Positions 59,766 through 64,000 of a DNA stretch of 64,000 bases are shown here, piece by piece; the stretch's first letter is position 1, and each line of letters begins with the position of its first letter. The notes beneath the pieces were generated by a model, which made no database searches, was not told the DNA's origin, and saw only the letters and a list, made by a program, of their open reading frames with translations. The DNA comes from Episyrphus balteatus (Eukaryota > Arthropoda > Insecta > Diptera > Syrphidae), in the NCBI RefSeq assembly GCF_945859705.1, contig NC_079136.1, positions 43,723,989-43,787,988 of the forward strand, given 5' to 3'. Both the position numbers and the translations under genes were made by a program.

Positions 59766-60512
59766 AAGCAACCATCAACCAATCGTTAAATAACCACTAA
59801 ACAAGGGACCAACAACTAAAGAACAACAACCGACATTCAACAATCAGCTACAACCAACAAATAACAACCAACAACAAACAACTAACAACCAACAACCATT
59901 AACTATTAACCAACAACCAAAACCAACAAAAAAACTAACAACCAACAACCATTAATCATCAACCATTAACCAACAACCATTAATCAAAAACCATTAACCA
60001 ACAACCATTAACAATTAACCATTAACCAACAACAAAAAAACTAGCAACCAACAACCATTAATCAACAACCATAAACCAACAACCAACAACCAAAAACTAA
60101 CAACCAAAAACCAACAACCAAAAAACCCACAACCAACAATCAACAACCAACAACCATCAACCAACAACCAATAACCTACAACCAACAACCAACAACCCAC
60201 AACCAACAACCCACAATCAACAACCAACATACACCAACCAACAACCAATAAACCATATACCAACAACAAAAACCAATAACCATTAACCAACAACCATTAA
60301 TCAACAACCATTAACCAACAACCATTAACCGCCATTAACCAACAACCAAAAACCAACAACAACCAACAACCATTAACCATTAACCAACAACCAACAACCA
60401 ACAACCAAAAACCAACAACCAACAATCAACAACCAACAACCATTAACCAATAACCAACAACTAACAACAAAAACCAACTACTGACATTCAACAACCAATA
60501 ACCACTAACCAT
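59766..60512. repeat. A/C-rich array of AACCAACA and AACCATTA words
   Basis: About 750 bases composed almost only of CAACCAACAACC, CAACCATTAACC and AAAACCAACAACC words with no G on the plus strand except a few. Unit length is not fixed (about 7-13 bases). The 92-codon minus frame (VVGCWLLVVGYWLLV-type) is a translation of the repeat. Confidence 0.85.
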
Positions 60513-61383
60513 GAGCAGTTCTATCATTTCATCAACAGAAAATTTGTTTGAAAGTTGCATTGCAAAACAGTCGTTTCGCAGAACGATGCCTTTACTTTTG
60601 TCAACTTTCGAAATTTATCCAACTGCAAGCAAAAATATTTCGAGAACAAAATTATTTAATATAATCCAGAGCAACATGTCGCCATCCATAGCTAAAAGAA
60701 TTACATTCGCTTGGTTATATAAATCATTTGGTTAAAAAGAACCCAACTTGAATTCATGATAATTCGGCAAAAGTTTGATTAATTAAATAGTTTTTTGTTT
60801 GTGTACACACATAAATTGTCACCAGAAGTATAGTAGTTTTTGTATGATGATTCATTTATGTGAGTTTTTCATTCATTCATATTTTTTTTTTTTTTTTTTT
60901 TTCATTCACACCGGTGAACAAAATGAAAATCCTTATTAATTGTGTATTATGTAAGGATATGGTCACAAAGTTGATGATGATAATGATGATGAGGAAAAAA
61001 TATGTAAAAGTTTTTTTTTTGTTCCGCTGATTAAGGAAAATTGTGGAAGCAATGAGAACTGGGTGACAGCTGCAGGTGCGGTAGAAGTTTTCTCATCTCA
61101 ATGTCGATTTTAGTTTTATCCACTTTTGATGAATTAAGTTGAGAGCTTTAAGAGATGTGATTGAAGAAGAGTGGTAGAAGTGGTAAGTAAAATCCGACTT
61201 AAAATGATTTACTGACCTAATGAAAAAGAGAATAACAATACTAGGCTTTTTCCGATTAATTCTAATATGGCAGCAAATAAGTATACCTATACAAAAGTGG
61301 TTGTATGTCGAATTATATATAATTTTTTCAAAGAAGTATACCATTTTTTTATAATATTTTTGAAATTTTGTATTAAAAAAAAG
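60513..61383. other. Unique DNA after the A/C array
   Basis: A 74-codon plus frame at 60511-60735 starts in the last repeat base pairs (MSSSIISSTENLFESCIAK) and has more balanced codons than most. However, it resembles nothing I know and no splice sites support it. The rest is AT-rich, with a T run at 60881-60902. Confidence 0.3.
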
Positions 61384-63737
61384 TGGTTGTACGAGTATGT
61401 AAAGCCGATTTACGGACGATGATATTACATGATAACGTCGTTGGAAAACAGGTTGTGTTCTTTTGTTTAAAATGAGTCAATTGAAGTGTTTATTTATTTC
61501 AAACAACCATAATTTACAAGAAAAAGCAAAAAAAAAATACCTTTTTTTTTTTCTTTTCTCATTATACATATTAGTAATTTTATAATAAATTTTATACCAT
61601 CTAAAAGCCTATTATTTCAGCTCAAAATATTTATATAGCCCATGTCTTTGCAACGTCTACAAAAAGAGCTAGAATTTTTTGAACCCAATCAGTTTTCAAC
61701 AAAAAGAGCAAAAATATCAATCTTTTTTATCTTCTCCCTCCATTAAATTAGTTTTTTTCTTTAACAACCTATATTAAATTTAATATCATAAGAAAGTTTA
61801 TTATTTCAACTTTCATATGATGCTTCAATCATATTTTTATGATGCCTACAAAAAAAAAGTTTGAATTTTTTAAAGCCAACCATGTCGAAATTTCAAACTG
61901 AGAATACGGAACTTCCCACACTGGTGGCTGGTCATGGGCAACAGATCTCCACAGGTGTTTTGAGGTATTTCTTAAGTTTTTAATTTAACATTGAGTAGCT
62001 TGTAGTTAATGTACCGTTATGTGTGATATATCAAACGAAAAGTAATATTATCAGCATGCTTAACAAAATTAAATAATTTGTATCTGCTCTAGATCAAAAG
62101 AAAGAACGTCTTGAAAAACGTCTTATTTTACCGCTATCTCACAACTGTGACTACAAAATTAATTCAACTTTTGCACAAATATAATCCTACCTATTATACA
62201 TCTAAAGTATAAATTTCATTCATTTATGTGTTGAAGAAAAAAAACATAAAAATAAAAAACGGTTAAGAACGGTAAAAAAAACTTGTAACAAAAAAACTTG
62301 TTTTTTGAAGTGAAAACTTCTTTAGTATCGTAGTGATTTGAAACAAGATGAAACGAAAACACGACACGACTTCAACTTGTTATAACTTTTTTGTTTTAAT
62401 AGATAGATTAATGAAATTTGTACTGTAGATAGGTAATTAAATAAATTATAACTGTACAAAATTTCAATTAATTTAATATTCAAAATTCGGAGATAACGGT
62501 AAAAAGATGTTCTTTTCCAACACACGTTATATCTTTTGATCTAGTGCACATACAAATTTGATTTAACTTTAATACGCATGCTGATAACATAACCTTTTAT
62601 TTGATATATCACACATAACGTTAGGTGCTCTACAAGTTACACAATCTTAAATTGAAAAAAATTTAAAAATACCTCAAAACACCTGTGAAGATCTGTTGGC
62701 GATGACCAGCTACCAGTGTAGGAAGTACCGTAATCTCAGTCTGGAAATTCGAGATGGTTGACTTTAAAAAATTCTAACTTCTCTTGTATACATCTTTGAA
62801 ATAAGATCATTATACAAGGTGAAACACTAAGCTTTCACATGGTATAAAATTTTTTAGAGGTTGTCAAACAAAAAAATTGATTTAATAGCATGAGAACATA
62901 AAAATAAATGTTTTTTTTTGCTTTTTGGATGAAATTTCATCGACTTTAAAAAATTCTAGCTCTGTTTGTAGATGTCTCATACATGTCTGATCGATATATA
63001 TATTTTGAGCTTAGACAATAAGCTTTCAAATGATATAAAATTTATATAGGTTGTCATATAAAAAACATGGATTTGAAGGTGATAGAATAAAAATAGATAG
63101 ATTTTTTCTATTTTTATTTTTTTTGCAAGAAAAATGATTTCTTAAGGTTTCACTTCTACCACGTGTGACTTGCACACATGATTTTTTTTTTTTTCGTTAT
63201 TTAGTCAAAAATCAATTTAAAAATACCAATTTTTTGCACAAGTATGCGCACGGTAATAGAATATATGATCTATATGTTTAAGGTTTTTTGAATGGTACGA
63301 AAAATTTATAAAAATAAAAACTCACCCAAAAATACCCCAAAAAAAAGTATTTTTCAAAAATTCAAAAAATCCGTTTTAGACCCCTATCTTTGTTTTTTAT
63401 TATTATCTTTTGAATGACGTTTTTTTGGCTGTCAAAAAAAATGTTCACTACTTTGTCAAAGATCTACCTCATGTTTTAGTTTAAAAAAAAAAAAAAAACA
63501 TTTATAACTTGGTTTTTATTTTTTTTTTTTTAGAATTTTTTCAATACTACTGTCAGCCCTACAATAAATTTATCAATTGATTAAAAAAAATTCAACTTTC
63601 TACAGCATCTTGTTTAGAAAATAGCCACTTTCTCTCAATTTTGTTTTACCCCTATTTACCCTATTAAATGACAAATTTTTTTAAAAATCCTTCAAATTTA
63701 TTAAAAATTAAGTAATTGTGCTTCAAATAAGCTATAG
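61384..63737 (+). mobile_element. Repeat family B, copy 4, interrupted by family C
   Basis: The left end is GTAAAGCCGATTTACGGACGATGATATTACATGATAACGTCGTTGG, followed by the conserved block at 61877-61965 (CATGTCGAAATTTCAAACTGAG ... CTCCACAGGTGTTTTGAGG). A family C element sits at 62306-63181. Family B resumes at about 63182 (TCGTTATTTAGTCAAAAATC, CACCCAAAAATACCCC, TTTACCCCTATTTACCCTATTAAATGAC) until CAAATAAGCTATAG at 63737. There it is cut by the GTCCCG-rich sequence. Confidence 0.7.
62306..63181 (-). mobile_element. Repeat family C, copy 2, nested in family B
   Basis: On the minus strand it has the same ends as the copy at 32411: TCATGTGTGCAAGTCACACGTGG and TTGAAGTGAAAC at its start, and ...AAGAAGTTTTCACTTCA at its end. 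It is flanked by T runs, i.e. an A-run target on the strand of copy 1. It carries its own family B-like core in inverted orientation. The host B copy and the nested C copy therefore form a large palindrome, roughly 61590-62160 against 62530-63080. Confidence 0.65.
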
Positions 63738-63840
63738 ATACGGTGACCATCCGTCCCGGGTTTTTATTTAAGAAAACCGGGACGTATAAGTGTCCCGTAT
63801 TTTGTAATTTGTCCCGTGATTGTCCCGTATTTGCACGTTC
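63738..63840. repeat. GTCCCG-rich hairpin, start of another element
   Basis: GGTGACCATCCGTCCCGGGTTTTT and AGAAAACCGGGACG (63771-63784) form a hairpin. TGTCCCGTATTTTG and TTGTCCCGTGATTGTCCCGTATTTGC follow. The sequence interrupts a family B copy, so it is likely the edge of an insertion that runs off the window. The superfamily was not assigned. Confidence 0.5.
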
Positions 63841-64000
63841 TCTGATTTTTGTATTCAACATTTTAAATAATTTGTACGGAAAACAAGAAAACATTGGTTG
63901 GAAATTAAAATTTTTCTAATTTTTCGGATAAAGCATTAAGCCTAGTACGCTGCTGAAGCAAAACGAAAATTTTTGTAAGTCTCCAGGTCAAAAAACTTTT
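63841..64000. other. Window end, unassigned
   Basis: AT-rich continuation of the previous element or spacer; no gene. Confidence 0.25.

Noticed and set aside
60015..60293. 92-codon minus frame rich in V, G, W and L
   Set aside because: Pure translation of the A/C-rich array.
60511..60735. 74-codon frame after the A/C array
   Set aside because: Codons look moderately balanced but there is no known family, no splice site and no polyadenylation signal that decides the matter.

Overview
The window looks like AT-rich insect intergenic (possibly partly intronic) DNA. I estimate GC by eye at about 30 percent. A fly is the most likely source: the unique stretches are GT/CA-rich dipteran-style spacer, introns are under 100 bases, and splice signals have the usual T-rich tract plus AG. 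The species cannot be named from sequence alone. Most of the long open frames are low-complexity or repeat artefacts.

Genes. Two protein-coding loci are supported. The left edge holds the last coding exon of a plus-strand gene (52-138), whose body lies outside the window. At 41323-41736 is a compact three-exon gene for an 86-residue protein whose C-terminal half matches CFAP141 (C1orf189), a small microtubule inner protein of ciliary doublets. A 98-codon frame at 21347-21643 has coding-like codon use but no recognisable family. A 23-codon frame ending at a strong splice donor (46135-46206) is a weak candidate for a 5-prime exon.

Mobile DNA. Most of the rest is non-autonomous transposons. Three hAT-type elements have perfect 8-bp target duplications (16990-18245, 26467-28450, 37408-38618). 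One lies inside a decayed RTE reverse transcriptase; another carries a near-perfect TTAA-flanked hairpin element. A Harbinger-type MITE with TAA duplications is at 7899-8303. Large foldback elements lie at 1837-2655, 19382-20604, 26658-27371, 31641-32377 and 47982-48886. A dispersed family (here 'B') of about 1.7 kb has four copies. A shorter relative ('C') has two copies, one of them inserted into a B copy, and both C copies sit in A/T homopolymers. RTE fragments are at 16440-18470 (+), 44092-44732 (-) and 56860-56933 (-).

Repeats. Tandem arrays include an 11-bp minisatellite (58413-58797), an AACCAACA-type array (59766-60512), a GAAGACTTAACGAAAT-type array (34795-35545), a 118-122 bp array within a long inverted repeat (43391-45610), and a run of five adjacent palindromes at 50608-50784. 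The rest is unique AT-rich DNA without a supportable gene.

No tRNA, rRNA, CRISPR array or bacterial-type operon was seen. Family names for repeats (A, B, C, D, E, G) are mine and mean only that copies inside this window match each other by eye.
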